Position numbers and translations under genes: made by a program
Shown here: positions 22,700 through 33,631 of the stretch, piece after piece
How positions within the stretch are numbered: position 1 is the first letter of the stretch
How the letters are laid out: each line of letters begins with the position of its first letter
Assembly (NCBI RefSeq): GCF_018687715.1
Contig: NC_056753.1
Coordinates: 8,482,001 to 8,546,000, forward strand
DNA: 64,000 bases
Reading direction: 5' to 3'
Origin: Carya illinoinensis
Lineage: Eukaryota; Streptophyta; Magnoliopsida; Fagales; Juglandaceae
The notes under the pieces: model-generated
Database searches by the model: none
What the model was told of the DNA's origin: nothing
What the model saw: only the letters and a program-made list of their open reading frames with translations

Positions 22700-23760
22700 A
22701 TATTCTAACCGTTCGGGTCTGGACCGAACCATTTCAATGACCCAGGACAAAAACCCAGTTCAAGAACAAGCAGGGGTCTAATCTGTTAATAGTAATGGGT
22801 CAAGCCTGTATATGGTTTTTTTTAATTTATTTTTTAATAAATCAGGTTGGGCCATTACAATGGCCTATTTCACTCTCTCTCAAGTTGGGCCAGAGCCCAA
22901 CACTTTACACATTAGAAAAAGAAACTCATGCAAAAACCAGTTGGATTGGGCCAAAGCCCAGCCCACGGCCCATAACCCAAATCTTAGTTTTAATGACTTG
23001 AGCTGGGCCAAGGACCATAGCCCGACCCACAATCCAAGTCCATAATATTAGAAAACCCTAGCAGTTTCTACTTTCTTCTCTCAGCGAGTCAACGCCGCAC
23101 TACATGAGTTATATATTTTCTGCTTCCCTTAACATGCACATGGTGCCTCAGCAGTTCAAATTTCATGGTATCTCAACAATGGTCTTCATCGGCTGGGAGA
23201 GAACGACATGGTATCCCCAGACTCCACCCGCTGCCGAGGTCGACCTCCTCCTCCTTTTTTATTTTGTTTCCATCTATGCCACAGTCACTGGGGCTTTTAA
23301 AGGCCCATGCAATGCCATTACAAAGGTATTGGTGAGGAGGTTCTCAACCTCCTCGCAGCGCCATAACAACCTTACCTTTTTTTTATTTAAACAAAACCGA
23401 ACATTGTGGCCACGGCTTTGAAGCCCTTGCGCCGCCGTTATAGAGGCGTCGATGAGGGGTTCTCAACCTCCTCCCGATGCCAAACAACCCTCCCGGGTTT
23501 TGTCTTCCAAGTTTCCAACATACCGACCTTTGAAATAGATCGGGCCACCCAAAAAAAAAAAAAAAAAAACCTAGAGGACTTTACGACGGTGGTAGTGGTG
23601 GTGTTCTTCCATCCCAGAGTACCAATGAGGGCACTCCGACCACCTTGTGTTGTCCCTTCTCGGCCTTACTCAGCGGCTCCTCATCACTATTCTTTCTCTC
23701 TCTCAACAGGGCCATACAAGCACAATATATAGTTCGTGAGAATTGGAAGTAATTTCATAT
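22700..23760 (+). other. GC-richer block with TGGGCC and AAACCCTA motifs
   Basis: Between 22850 and 23040 TGGGCC/GGCCCA (site II, TCP-type) recurs many times. AAACCCTAG (telo-box) follows at about 23053, with a pyrimidine-rich stretch and open frames without recognisable domains (23104-23732). This arrangement resembles the promoter and 5' UTR of plant translation-related genes. It lies inside the copia insertion, so it may be element-borne or captured. I cannot identify a gene. Confidence 0.4.
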
Positions 23761-24001
23761 GCATAAATACAATTGCAATTTCAAATACAGTTTAAAAAAT
23801 CAATGCAAAAATTTTACACATGTTGAACCAAACTACAATTTCATGTATATGTGTGACATTCACGTAGCAGTTCATGCATAATATCAATACGAAGCAGTTT
23901 ATGTTCTTTTTTTTTTCTTTTGTTTTTTATTAAGACCGAGAAGAAATTTACGAGCATATACAATCCTTTTATCGAGATCATAAAAAATTTATAACCTAAC
24001 G

Positions 24002-24013
24002 CTCTGAAACCAC
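24002..24013 (-). other. Primer-binding site of minus-strand copia
   Basis: On the minus strand TGGTTTCAGAGC follows the LTR end TTTAACA by two bases. It differs by one base from the copia site complementary to initiator tRNA-Met. Confidence 0.7.
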
Positions 24014-24014
24014 A

Positions 24015-24434
24015 TGTTAAATATTTTAACATGACCTTTTAATAATTTGGTCTTTAATTTTATATAATCCACAATAATAAATAATGATAAAAAACACGTA
24101 CTTTTCTCTATCAGTTTGATGAATAATTAGATATGACTATGAAAAAAAGATCACCCTAACAACTTAGCCTTCAAGTGTCTTCCGATGGCTAGAGGCACAA
24201 TGATATTGTAGGTGAGAACCCTTGAATCCTTCAGTTCAATTTATAGATTTCTAATTATCAAGAAATCTCAGACTTTGTATCTGACTATAATTAGAGATAT
24301 AGAGTTTTAATCTTATATCTTAGGAGTTTTTCTTATCCCATTATAACTCTCTATTAACTGATAAGTTTTGAGCAATTCCAAACTCTATTAAGATGGGTGT
24401 ATGTGGGACATAGAGTTTAAATAAAACTCTTACG
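24015..24434 (-). repeat. Right (5') LTR of minus-strand copia
   Basis: About 420 bp between the primer site and the 5-bp target duplication. Its lower end TGTTAAATATTTTAACA is itself nearly palindromic. The outer end reads CG instead of CA on the plus strand, probably a point change. Confidence 0.65.
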
Positions 24435-25005
24435 AAATCATCCATCAATACTCTTAATTAACGTCATTTTCCATTGAATTTACTGAGATTCTCCATTAAT
24501 TATATATGGATGAGATCTCATGGTCTGGAAACATATGGGAATATAATTATATCTTTAAATATCATTAGTTATTAATTACCATAGATTTTAATTTTCTCGA
24601 GAATATCTAATAGGCAACCAACAATAAGCTGCAGGCATCGCTAGAACATGGGAAAATGAAACCAGCTTTAGCTAGCTAGGGTGTTGTAAAAGGAAAATGA
24701 TAGAAGGATAATTTTCTCTCGGATAAAAAACAGAATATAAGAAAAAGAAACAAAGAAAAATTTCTTAGAGATATAAAGCCTGAGGTTTTTTGGAAACATG
24801 TGCAAGAAATGACAACGTGTTGCCAACTTCAATTTAATTCATATATTTGCAAAAAAAATAAAATAAAATAAAAAATTAAAAAATTAAAAATTAAAAATTA
24901 AATTCTCAATAAAAGAAGAGGTAGGTGACCAGCATAATAATCCTTCATCGACGTCGTGACCATAGGAGTCGAAATATACCTTTGCAAAACTTTAATTACA
25001 TGCAC
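24435..25005. other. Unit A distal upstream region of the protease
   Basis: Non-coding DNA is collinear with 33718-33991 and 39547-39835 in unit B. It is the ancestral upstream flank of the protease, moved away from the gene by the copia insertion. No gene is seen. Confidence 0.7.
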
Positions 25006-25012
25006 ATTAGAA

Positions 25013-25837
25013 GACATTTCCCACGTTAACTCTATGGCATATGCAGAGAACTTAATTTCATCTATATTCGCATGTCAACAATGTTACATTTAAATGTTAC
25101 ATTATGTTGAATAGACTTGGCAGGACATTTAGCAGAATTGGAAAATTTTTTAAGACGCTCGAACGTAATGGAAATGTTCAAACGTTACAGCAATTTGATA
25201 TGACGACTTCTCATCTAAAAAGTCGCCACAAAAGTAACCTTTACTAAACAGAATGCCATCGTTATGTTTAGTTTAACCTATTGTCACGGGCATTATATTT
25301 TTTTTTTCAAAATTTTTAACACATTGCGGCAACTTCTCAAACATAACTACACGAACATGCAATACATACGTTAGAACTTATTCTGTTACATTCATACAAA
25401 TATTTCTTAATGTTTGAATGATTAAAGAAGATGCGTTCGAACGTATTTATTAATCATCTAAATGTTTAATCTTTGACACTCAAACAATTGGCCAATAATG
25501 TGTGAATGCAAAATTTAAATGTCACATCACAAACATTCGAACATAAAAATTGAACATGCAAATGAAAAATATCAAACATTATATGTTTATCGTTTGAATG
25601 CTAATCGGTCAGCTGAACATTTGAACGTTATTATCTATGTTTAAACGTACTTTCTATGACATAATTTGACTATCACAAAATCTCTTCACGTTTAAACATT
25701 ACAACTCACAGCAGACTTCCAACCGTCACAAAAAAATAAAAAAATAAAAATAAAAAAATAAAAAGAAAAAAAATTTGTAATAGTTGTATAGTAAATCATC
25801 ACTAAATACTTTCTATGATGTCTTTTTGGTGATAGTG
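25013..25837. mobile_element. CACTA-like element, right arm
   Basis: 25013-25250 repeats 15490-15715 at roughly 85-90 percent by eye. The following 450 bp carries more TTCGAA-type motifs. The end reads GATGTCTTTTTGGTGATAGTG, whose complement CACTATCACCAAAAAGACATC begins with CACTA and contains TAGTGATGATTT just inside, like the left end at 12143. Bases outside the two ends (AAA and GGG) do not form a 3-bp duplication. Confidence 0.5.
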
Positions 25838-27073
25838 GGGGGAACGGTTTCAAACCTTCACTTTAGAGATTTTCACTTTAGAGAGAGAAGCTCTGCCCCC
25901 TCTCTAAAAAGCAAACAGACCGTTTCTTCGCCGTTGAGGGAGGTGGGAGCCTCGGCTCCTCCCTCCCTCCCCCCTCCCTCCTCCCTTTAGTTTTAGTTTT
26001 AGTTTTTTATCCTCTATTTTCTGTTTTTTCTTTTCGTCTGTTGTTTTTGGCCCGTTTTTGGTTTTCTCATTCGGCTCTTGCGTTTGTGGTGGTTAGCTCT
26101 TCTCCCCTGTTTTCAGTGTCTTTCCTGGTGTGAGGATCACCGGTAAGGGTCCCGACCAACCCAGCGAGGTGCCGCTTAGCAGAGGAGGCGTGAGCAATCC
26201 TGTGAGGTGGCGCTTTGCAGTGGAGGTGTACGGCGCGGACGAAACAGATGGGAGGATTTGGACGGGTGAGAAGCTAGCCTATTCGTGTTGAAGCAAGGCT
26301 GACGACTTGGGCTCTGGTGGGGCGAGGATACGGCGGGGTGGCTCGACGGCGAGAGGCTTGATTCTCTGTTCTCGTAACAGAGTGTTTTGGGTCTCGTACG
26401 ATGGGGCTGCTGGTTTAATGTATCTGTTTCTGGCCGACTGTTTTGCAGGGGCTTATCTAGGCATCGGGGGTCTTCCCGTGCCTTGTGGTGATCGGCAGCA
26501 GCAGCGCTGCACAGGAACAGAGAAGGAAGAGGGGGCGGCGGACGTAGCGAAGAAACCCTAGTCCGATCCTTAGGCGCCCTGTTGTTAGTGGGTTGGGCCC
26601 CCGGGATGTCGGGTCATGGGCCTGGGCTGGGCCTTCTGTTATGCACAGCCCGTTAATGTTGTTATGTTGCTCTGTATTTGTTTTAATGTGTTTTAGCTTT
26701 ATATTTTAAATATTGCCTAGAGTCCCACTCCTTCTTAAAAGGAATGTGGGTTTTGTCCTACTCCTCTTTTGGAGGAATGTAGGTTTGGTACTCTTCCTCC
26801 ATGGGAGGAAAGAGTGTGGTATACCTCTCTTCTTCGGAAGAGAGGTGGTTTATCTCTGTTCATCAGAGAGCTTTCTCTTTTGACTGCTGTCAAAAGAGGA
26901 GGTGTAGAAGTTTTTAGACAATGTCCGTCACAAAGAAATTTGTTGACGGGGGAGCTCCTGAGCAGATGCATTAGTTGGCTTATGGTCTGGTTTTCCAGTT
27001 TGTTAAGTCACAGTTGTAACTTCGCCTATGAATATATGCAGTGAAGCATTTTCTATCAAAAAAAAAAAAAAAA
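25838..27073 (+). mobile_element. Polyadenylated non-LTR element, plus copy
   Basis: The element ends in a 16-base poly(A) at 27058-27073. Its last 170 bp is clearly homologous to the inverted element at 39850-40799 (for example AGACAATGTCCGTCAC and AAGTCACAGTTGTAACTTC). A short GC-rich frame at 26307-26561 matches no family I know. The 5' half is GC-rich with T-rich tracts. I see no RT or endonuclease, so it is non-autonomous: a large SINE-like element or the 3' part of a LINE. The 5' boundary is taken at the end of the CACTA-like arm and is uncertain. No target duplication was found; the poly(A) end coincides with the edge of segmental unit B. Confidence 0.6.
26724..26949 (+). repeat. Array of seven hairpins in the non-LTR element
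   Basis: Consecutive stem-loops lie at 26724-26750, 26757-26783, 26790-26815, 26823-26846 (10-bp perfect stem ACCTCTCTTC with TTCG loop), 26853-26869, 26875-26898 (10-bp perfect stem CTCTTTTGAC) and 26925-26949. Spacers are 4-26 bases and partly repeat a GGTTTGGT-like sequence. Sequences differ between stems while pairing is kept. A 3' UTR structure recognised by a LINE RT is one possible role. Confidence 0.75.
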
Positions 27074-27369
27074 CATATATACTGATCATAACTATTCGTT
27101 TAAGCAAAACTGGCATGTCGACCGAGCTGTCACGATAATTAGGATATAGTTAATTAATATTATTCATGCGAATCGAGTTAAACTTATTAGGAAAAAAATT
27201 TTGGATTAAATTTGGACAATAAACCTATGAACCGACAAGATTTGGAGCATCATGAGTAACTATGTTAATTTAAGTTTTTCAAACTGTTTCATCAGAACTA
27301 CACCTACTACGTACGTATGAAATGCAAGAGGGACATGATTATCCGTTACATCCTTGCAAGGGAAATCAA

Positions 27370-27370
<1 letters not shown>

Positions 27371-27412
<42 letters not shown>
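27371..27412. repeat. (AT)n microsatellite in the 3' flank of the dead protease
   Basis: About 42 bp of pure AT repeat stands where unit A has only ATATATATATAT (around 16167). The expansion happened after the duplication. Confidence 0.9.
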
Positions 27413-27419
<7 letters not shown>

Positions 27420-27749
27420 GATCAGTCCTCTCTACCCAAATTTAAATCATATCTTAATGTTACTTTGGAATTCACTCAGCAGCCATAAATGCTGTGAGAT
27501 CATTTGTGTTTATCTCTCACACTCTAATCTCTATGCCCTAATGAATTTAGGCAGAAACTCTAGTCTCTAGGCATAAACATGAGAACTTGTACATAAATAA
27601 AAATCAAATTAAGTAATTCTTTTTAAACACTTTGATTGTATTTATTTAATTTAACAGCAACTACTGGTGAAATAAACCAAAACACCACTAGCAATTAGTG
27701 GTGAAACAAACAAAACATGTCCATGTCATAAACGAAGTCTGTCATTGAT

Positions 27750-28673
27750 TTACATATGCATCCTGTTGCAATCCGCTGGCATGAAGGACACGGTCTTCTC
27801 CTTGAGGTCATAACCTACCAAGAAGCTCGTCTGCGCCAAGTTTCCAAAGATGTACACGCTCTCGTCCGGACGAAAAGCCAAGCACAAGAGCTCCTCACCA
27901 AGTCTAAGAAAGGTGTTCAACTGATTCAGCTGCACGTCTGCACCTCTGAAATGTGCTGTGATAATGGGAGCGCCAATGTTATCAGATGCAGATTTGTAGC
28001 AAAGACTTGGGACATTTCCCGGGTCACGTGTGCGTTCTGCGTCAATTTCTTCTGCCACTGCAGATTCAAACTCTTTGTAGAAATCTGCCGGCAATAATGT
28101 CAATGTCGTGCCCGAATCAATGATAATGTTGCCTTCTATAAATGGGGAAGAATATCCCAATTCCAATCTTTTGTTCCCACCACTCATGGCCTCAAGTGTT
28201 AGGAAGTAGAAAGTATCTGGGTTTTTGGTTAATTACCAAGGGAGTAGACACAACCTCCGGACCAGAAACTATAGCATCACTGCCAAAACTCATTCTACTT
28301 GTGCGGGTACTGTCTAGGGGCACCAATCAGTAGGAGAATTTACCATCTACAGAAGAACTCAGTTGGGAAACAAGGGAAACCATGCCGCCACCAAGGCCGA
28401 TAATTCCGAAGCCGTCGACACTAAAGGTTCCACCGTTGTCGTGTCCACAGCCTATGATAATATTACTAAATGACGCAGGTTGGAAGCCGCTCGCAGATGA
28501 TGAAGATGATCCAAGCGTGAGTGTGTCGAAAGCAAGGTCCCCATGTGAATGATTGATCACCATAAGATATTGAATATAAGCAACTTGATGATGATGAGCA
28601 ATGGCCCATTTCTCCTAAAGAATCGCATTCCCTTGAATTGCAGGCGATTTTTTTTAAAGTTCTGGATTTTCTT
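27750..28673 (-). pseudogene. CDR1-like aspartic protease pseudogene, C-terminal part
   Basis: Aligned with the live copy, this piece covers the region after the first Cys-rich insert to the stop at 27750. The second catalytic motif DSGTTLTLLP is kept, and the last 145 codons (28187-27750) are open. Upstream of them lie a 4-bp insertion near 28229, a TGC-to-TGA nonsense change near 28328, and a 2-bp deletion near 28546. A plus-strand copia LTR begins at 28674, inside the codons after the CN.R.C segment. The gene was therefore lost through several independent lesions. Confidence 0.92.
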
Positions 28674-28912
28674 TGTTAAGGATAAAACAGTCACTGCACC
28701 AAATACCAGCTCACAACCATTGCAGCACCAGACGTCCAGTGCAGTCACGTAAACGCATCCTCTGTAGTGCACCTCTTTGTAACAAACTTTTGTAACAAAT
28801 TGCATCTTTTCCATACTAGAATATTCTAGACTCTGTATTGCATACGCCTATAAAAAGACATTGTTTTGTAATACTATTTCAAGTATGAAAATATAAGAGA
28901 AGCTTTTCTTCA
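28674..28912 (+). repeat. 5' LTR of plus-strand copia
   Basis: The LTR runs from TGTTAAGGATAAAAC to CTTTTCTTCA and is followed by a primer site. It contains about 25 bp around 28760 that the 3' LTR lacks. Confidence 0.9.
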
Positions 28913-28915
28913 ACT

Positions 28916-28927
28916 TGGTATTAGAGC
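28916..28927 (+). other. Primer-binding site (tRNA-iMet type) of plus-strand copia
   Basis: TGGTATTAGAGC follows the 5' LTR after three bases. It differs by one base from the standard plant copia site TGGTATCAGAGC. Confidence 0.85.
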
Positions 28928-28944
28928 ACCATAGGACAAACATC

Positions 28945-29650
28945 CATGACTGCTTCTTCTCCTTCTTCTTCTTCTTCTTCTTCTACTCCCGCTCTTCCTT
29001 ATCCAAATCTGTCCGATGTCATCTAAGTCAAATTTACTCCCGAAAACTACCTCTTATGGAAGGCACAACTAGTCTCGTACCTTTGTGGGCAGCTCCTCTA
29101 CAAATATGTAGATGGCTCTTGTCCTCCTCCAAAACCTATACTCTTCGATTCCACCTCAAACCTAGCCTACGATTCCTGACTTGAATATGACCAAATGGTA
29201 ATGTCTGTTCTTATTTCATCTCTCTCAGAACCTCTTATCGTCCAAGTGGTTGGTGCAATATTGCTCGAGCCGTATGGCTCTCTCTGGAGTCCTCCTTTTC
29301 GTCTGTTTCTCAAGTTCGTGTATTACAAACTCAATTTCAGCTTGCCTTCCTTAAGAAGGGTTCTGATTCAATTTCTACTTACTTTCGTTGAGCTAAAACT
29401 TTGGCTGACACCATGGCAGCTACAGAACGTCCACTTCCACCCTCTGAGTTCTTACGATACTTGCTTGCTGGTCTCGGCAGTGACTATGATGCTCTTGTAT
29501 CATCAGTTACTACCCGTATTGAACCTATATCACTTAAAGAATTGCTTGGCCATCTCTTAGCTCACGAAGCTCGCATGCTTCACCACTCAGACACTCAGGT
29601 CTTTCACAGTGAACCTTCAACCAACTTCACTACAAAACCTCAACCTGCCT
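28945..29650 (+). pseudogene. Copia gag remnant
   Basis: Broken frames show the copia gag order: an N-terminal FTPENYLLWKAQLVSYLCG-like segment near 29030, then IEPISLKELLGHLLAHEARM (29518-29577). A (TTC)n run at 28957-28985 lies at the start. Stops interrupt at least three times. No zinc knuckle could be read before the protease region. Confidence 0.75.
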
Positions 29651-29787
29651 AATGTGGCTGAGGGTATTGAGGGGGTAGAAACAATTCTCGTGGCAGAGGA
29701 AGTGGCCTTTCCAATTCTCAGCATGGATGAGGTAACAATGGGAGTAACTTCTTTGCGGTCTCCACTAATAATTTTCTGATTTGTCAG

Positions 29788-30856
29788 GTGTGCAATCGTC
29801 ACAGTCACTCTGCAATCAGTTGCTTCCATCGCTTCATTCAAGCTTACATTGCCTCACAACCAGCTGCAGCACATTTCTTATCTAGTTACTCTCCCAACAC
29901 AAATTGGTACCTGGATACTACGGCTACAAATCACATCACCAGTGATTTAGCAAACTTGAATATACATGCTTCTGAGTATCATGGCGATGAACAGCTCTGT
30001 ATTGGTGATGGGTCACCCATACCTATATCTCACACCAGTTCTGCCTCTCTTCCTTCTCCTACTTCTCACTTTCTTCTCAACAAAATACTCTGCGCTCCCT
30101 CATTTCAAAAAAATTTAATTTCAATATGGCAACTTTTTCTTGATAACAATGTCTCATTCGAATTTTTCTTTGATTCGTTTCTCATCAAGGACTGCAATTC
30201 GGGGACAATCCTCCTTCAAGGAACAACAAATAATGGACTCTACTCTTTTCCATCCACGCCTCCATCAGCTCAGACAAGCTCTCTCTCAGTTCCTCTTTGG
30301 CACTCTCTACTTGGCCATCCATCTATCAAGCTCGTTGAATCAATACTTAGTCAACATCGTCTCCAATATGATCCTTCTTTGTCACCTGCATTCTATGATG
30401 CATGTGCAATGGCAAAATCCCATAGAGTCCCAGCTTACTTACAGATACACCGCTCTACAGCTCCATTTCAGCTTATTTTCTCAGACTTATGGGGTCCCTC
30501 CCCACATGTATCTCATGATGGCTTTAAGTTTTACATTAGTTTTGTTGATGACTTCTCTCAATATACCTGGTTATTTCCTCTTAAAACTAACTCTCAAGCA
30601 TTTGATACCTTTGTTAAATTTAAAACTCATGTCGAACTTCAATTCAACACCAAAATTAAACAATTCCAGTCGGATTTGGGGGGGGGGGGGGGAGTTTAGA
30701 CCATTTTCTGAGTATCTAGCATCATGCAGAATAAAACACCGTGTTACATGCCCACATACACACACTCAAAATAGTATCGTTGAGAGAAAACACCGTCACA
30801 TAGTCGATACTGGGTTGGCTCTTCTAGCCCATGCCTCCCTTCCACTCACATTTTGA
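29788..30856 (+). pseudogene. Copia protease and integrase remnant
   Basis: The frame from 29788 holds the protease motif WYLDTTATNHITSD (29905 onward), in which the usual Gly of the D-[ST]-G triad is replaced. It continues with a GAG-pre-integrase segment (LWHSLLGHPS) and the integrase core start FSDLWGPSPH and FVDDFSQYTWLFPLK. A run of 15 G at 30678-30692 shifts the frame. Integrase then continues to 30856, with the third catalytic Glu in NSIVERKHRHIVD. Confidence 0.88.
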
Positions 30857-31455
30857 AATTATGCCTTTATTCATGCTGTGTATTTAATTAATCTGTTACC
30901 CTCACCCTCTCTCAAAAATTCCTCTCCCCACTTCCTTTTATATAAAACCCAACCTGATTACACTGGTTTACGTGGTTTTGATGCTGAATGTTGGCCTTTA
31001 ACCTCGTCATATAATCCCAATAAGTTTGCTTATTGATCAGTTCCATGTGCCTTCCTTGGCCTTAGCCCTTGTCACAAAGGTTTTATTTGCTATAACATTA
31101 ATTTGGGTCGAATATACATTTTAAAGGATGTTAAGTTTAATGAATCAAAGTTTCCCTTTGCCCATAATCCAAAACCCAAATCTGACTCTTCTCCCGCTCA
31201 TGTGGCTCTACCCATTTTCCCAAACCCATTCCATCGTCACCACTGTCAATCTCTATTTTGGGCTCACCACCATCTTCTTCCTCGTCCCCTTCTCCTTCTC
31301 CATCTCCATTATGCACATTGCCAAGCTCTTCTCTGCCTGATACTTAGCAGCATGCACACTCAATGTTAACTAGATCATGTACCAATACATCCCGACCCTG
31401 ACAGTTCATAGATGGCACTATCAAATGGCCTCCTCCCCATGACCATGTCTCTGTC

Positions 31456-32968
31456 GTGGACTCTGTTTCTAAAACTCCCTCTTGTTTTACAGTTGCACAG
31501 AAATACCTAGAGTGGCACGACGCAATGGCAAGTGAATTCAACACTCTTCTGGAAAATCAAACGTGGTCCCTTGTCCCTGCATCTCATGCCACCAACACTG
31601 TAACCTGTAAATGGGTATTTCGAGCCAAACTGTTTGCTGACGGCTCCATTGAACGGTGAAAAGCTCAACTTATCGCCAAAGGTTATCTTCAACAGCCTAG
31701 CATAGACTTTGAAGAAACCTTCAACCTAGTAGTCAAGGCCACAACAGTTCGCCTGGTCCTTGCTTTGGCGGTTTCAAGACACTAGCCCACTTCAGGAAAC
31801 TGTTTTCATGTCCCAGCCCCTTGGATTTTCTAATCCACAATTTCCATCTCATGTATGCAGGTTACACAAAGCCATTTATGGCTTTCGTCAATCCCCACAG
31901 GCTTGGTATTCAAGGTTGAGTAGTCGTCTTGTGGACCTCGGTTTTAAAATTTCTGCAGCAAATCCTTCTTTGTTCTTCTGTGAGGCTGGTTCTTCTACTC
32001 TATTTGTCTTGGTCTATGTAGATGATCTCTTGATCACAGGGTCCTCCACTCAGTGTATATCTGATCTTGTTGTTGCACTATGAAGTGATTTTTCAATCAC
32101 TGACCTCGGCAACTTAAAATTTTTTCTGAGCATAGAAGCAACGCTTAACTCTCAAGGATTACTTCTCACTTAGCAGAAGTATATCAGTGATTTGCTTTAC
32201 AAGACAAACATGCACTTAGCAAAACCTGTAAAAATGCCAATGGCCACCTCTGATAAATTAAGTACATTAACAATTAATTTATTTGAAGACCCCACATTAT
32301 ATCGGAGCATTGTTGGCTCATTGTAGTACCTATCTTTCACACGGCCCGATCTCGCATTCACTATCAGCAAGGTATGCCAATTCATGCATGCTCCTCACTT
32401 ACCTCACTGGATAGTAGTTAAGCATATCCTAAGATACCTTAAACATACGTCCACTCTTGGCCTTCAGCTCTCTCCTTCCTCCTCTTTCAACATCACTGCA
32501 TTTTATGATGCCGATTGGGCAGGCTGCCTCGACGATAGAAAATCTACCAATGGGTTTTGTATTTTTCTAGCAAAAATTTGATTAGTTTGTCTTCAAAACA
32601 ACAACCCACTATCGCCAGGTCTTCCATGGAGGCCAAATTTAAAGCATTTGCAAACGCTACTGCATAAGTTATTTGGTTGCAACACTTGTGCAGAGATATT
32701 GGCGTACAACTTACTAGTGTTCCTCTACTCTACTGTGACAATTTGGGTGCCACTTACCTTTTCCTCCAACCCGGTATTTCATGCACGAACAAAGCACGTC
32801 GAAATCAACCTCCATTTTGTTAGAGATCGGGTCCTCAATAAGTCCCTAAAAGTGACTTTTATTTCTAGCAAGGATCAACTTGCCGACATACTTACCAAAC
32901 CTCTCTCAACAGTACGCTTCCGAAGCTATCTTCAAGTCTACGTCTACACCATGTGCAGCTTGACTTGA
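31456..32968 (+). pseudogene. Copia reverse transcriptase and RNase H remnant
   Basis: RT begins around EWHDAMASEFNTLLENQTWS (31510). It shows CKWVFRAKLF and, after shifts, LFVLVYVDDLLITG with the catalytic YVDD at 32015. RNase H shows AFYDADWAGCLDDRKSTNG (32500-32556) and ends with [13 protein letters not shown] and [12 protein letters not shown] (about 32800-32910). Stops occur near 31658, 31784 and 32081. Domain order is PR-IN-RT-RH, which defines copia. Confidence 0.92.
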
Positions 32969-32975
32969 GAGGGGA

Positions 32976-33190
32976 TGTTAAGGATAAAATAGTCACTGCA
33001 TTAAATACCAGCTCACAACCATTGCAGCACTAGACGTCCAGTGCAGTCACGTAAACGCGTCCTTTGTAACAAATTGCTTTTTTTCCATATTAGAATATCC
33101 TAGACTCTGTATAGCATACGCTTATAATTAAAAAAGCACTGTTTTTTAATACTATTTCAAGTCTGAAAATATAAGAGAAGCTTTTCTTCA
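32976..33190 (+). repeat. 3' LTR of plus-strand copia
   Basis: The LTR starts TGTTAAGGATAAAATAG right after the purine tract and ends CTTTTCTTCA. It lacks about 25 bp present in the 5' LTR. Confidence 0.9.
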
Positions 33191-33631
33191 ACTTTCCTGG
33201 GTCAAAAAAGCGGGAAGGCTTGCTTGTAACAGTTGGTGCAAGGCTTGCATTGCAGCCAAATCAGATCACTAGCCGTATCTGCAATCCGAAGGACTGGTAC
33301 CGGTGGCGTGCCGACAAAGTATTTCATCAGTTATTCGCCTTTATCTGAGATAATTTCCGACTCAACTGACTTGGGAGAAATTGAAGACCGAGTTGGCTTA
33401 AAATGATTGACACGGTTGATGGAACGGCGCGGTTGTGCGCTGCGATGGAGTTTCGGAAGAGTTGTAGAAGGGAGAGTACATAAGGGGAATCGCGGTGGAT
33501 GGATCCACGCTGAAGCCACCATTATTGAGAGCAGCCGAAGTACTGAGACAGAAGCTACAAAGAACAATATTAATGGCGATGAGTATAGAGGGTAACGAAG
33601 CAAAAGATAGTAGAGAATCGTGAGATGCCAT
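33191..33631 (-). pseudogene. CDR1-like aspartic protease pseudogene, N-terminal part
   Basis: The start codon (33631) and signal peptide MASHDSLLSF match the live copy. The propeptide has insertions and deletions near 33430, 33478 and 33500 that shift the frame. A TAC-to-TAA change gives a stop near 33331, directly after IISDKGE. The first catalytic motif lies just downstream in altered context. The 5' flank keeps one RY-containing unit instead of two. Confidence 0.92.

Larger units (their letters stand above)
17989..24434 (-). mobile_element. Ty1/copia-type retroelement, minus strand, non-autonomous or decayed
   Basis: The 6.4-kb insertion is missing from unit B, which reads straight across the site. 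Flanks AAACC (17984-17988) and AAATC (24435-24439) are a one-mismatch 5-bp target duplication. The right LTR is about 420 bp. Next to it lies GCTCTGAAACCA (minus TGGTTTCAGAGC), one change from the tRNA-iMet primer site of copia elements. The left LTR keeps only about 200 bp of its 3' part. I found no gag or pol domain in 18190-24000. The interior holds AT-rich DNA, an 80-bp tandem repeat and a GC-richer block with gene-promoter-like motifs. It may be a non-autonomous derivative. Confidence 0.7.
15868..25005. repeat. Segmental duplication, unit A (live protease copy)
   Basis: Three stretches pair with unit B: 15868-16506 with 27074-27749, 16507-17988 with the two gene halves and promoter of B (27750-28673, 33191-33717), and 24435-25005 with 33718-33991 plus 39547-39835. 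Order and orientation agree. Interruptions are unit-specific transposon insertions. Unit A is flanked on both sides by copies of the same CACTA-like segment (15490-15715 and 25013-25250). Confidence 0.85.
28674..33190 (+). mobile_element. Ty1/copia retrotransposon, decayed
   Basis: The element has 239-bp and 215-bp LTRs, a primer site, gag, protease, integrase, RT and RNase H in copia order, and a purine tract before the 3' LTR (GAGAGGGGA). It is inserted antisense in the protease pseudogene, whose live paralogue is continuous at this point. Flanks ATTTTC and ACTTTC may be a degenerate target duplication. Many stops and shifts make it non-autonomous. Confidence 0.93.

Noticed and set aside
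23104..23732. Coding genes at 23104-23421 and 23406-23732
   Set aside because: Overlapping frames, composition bias, poly(A) run inside and no domain.
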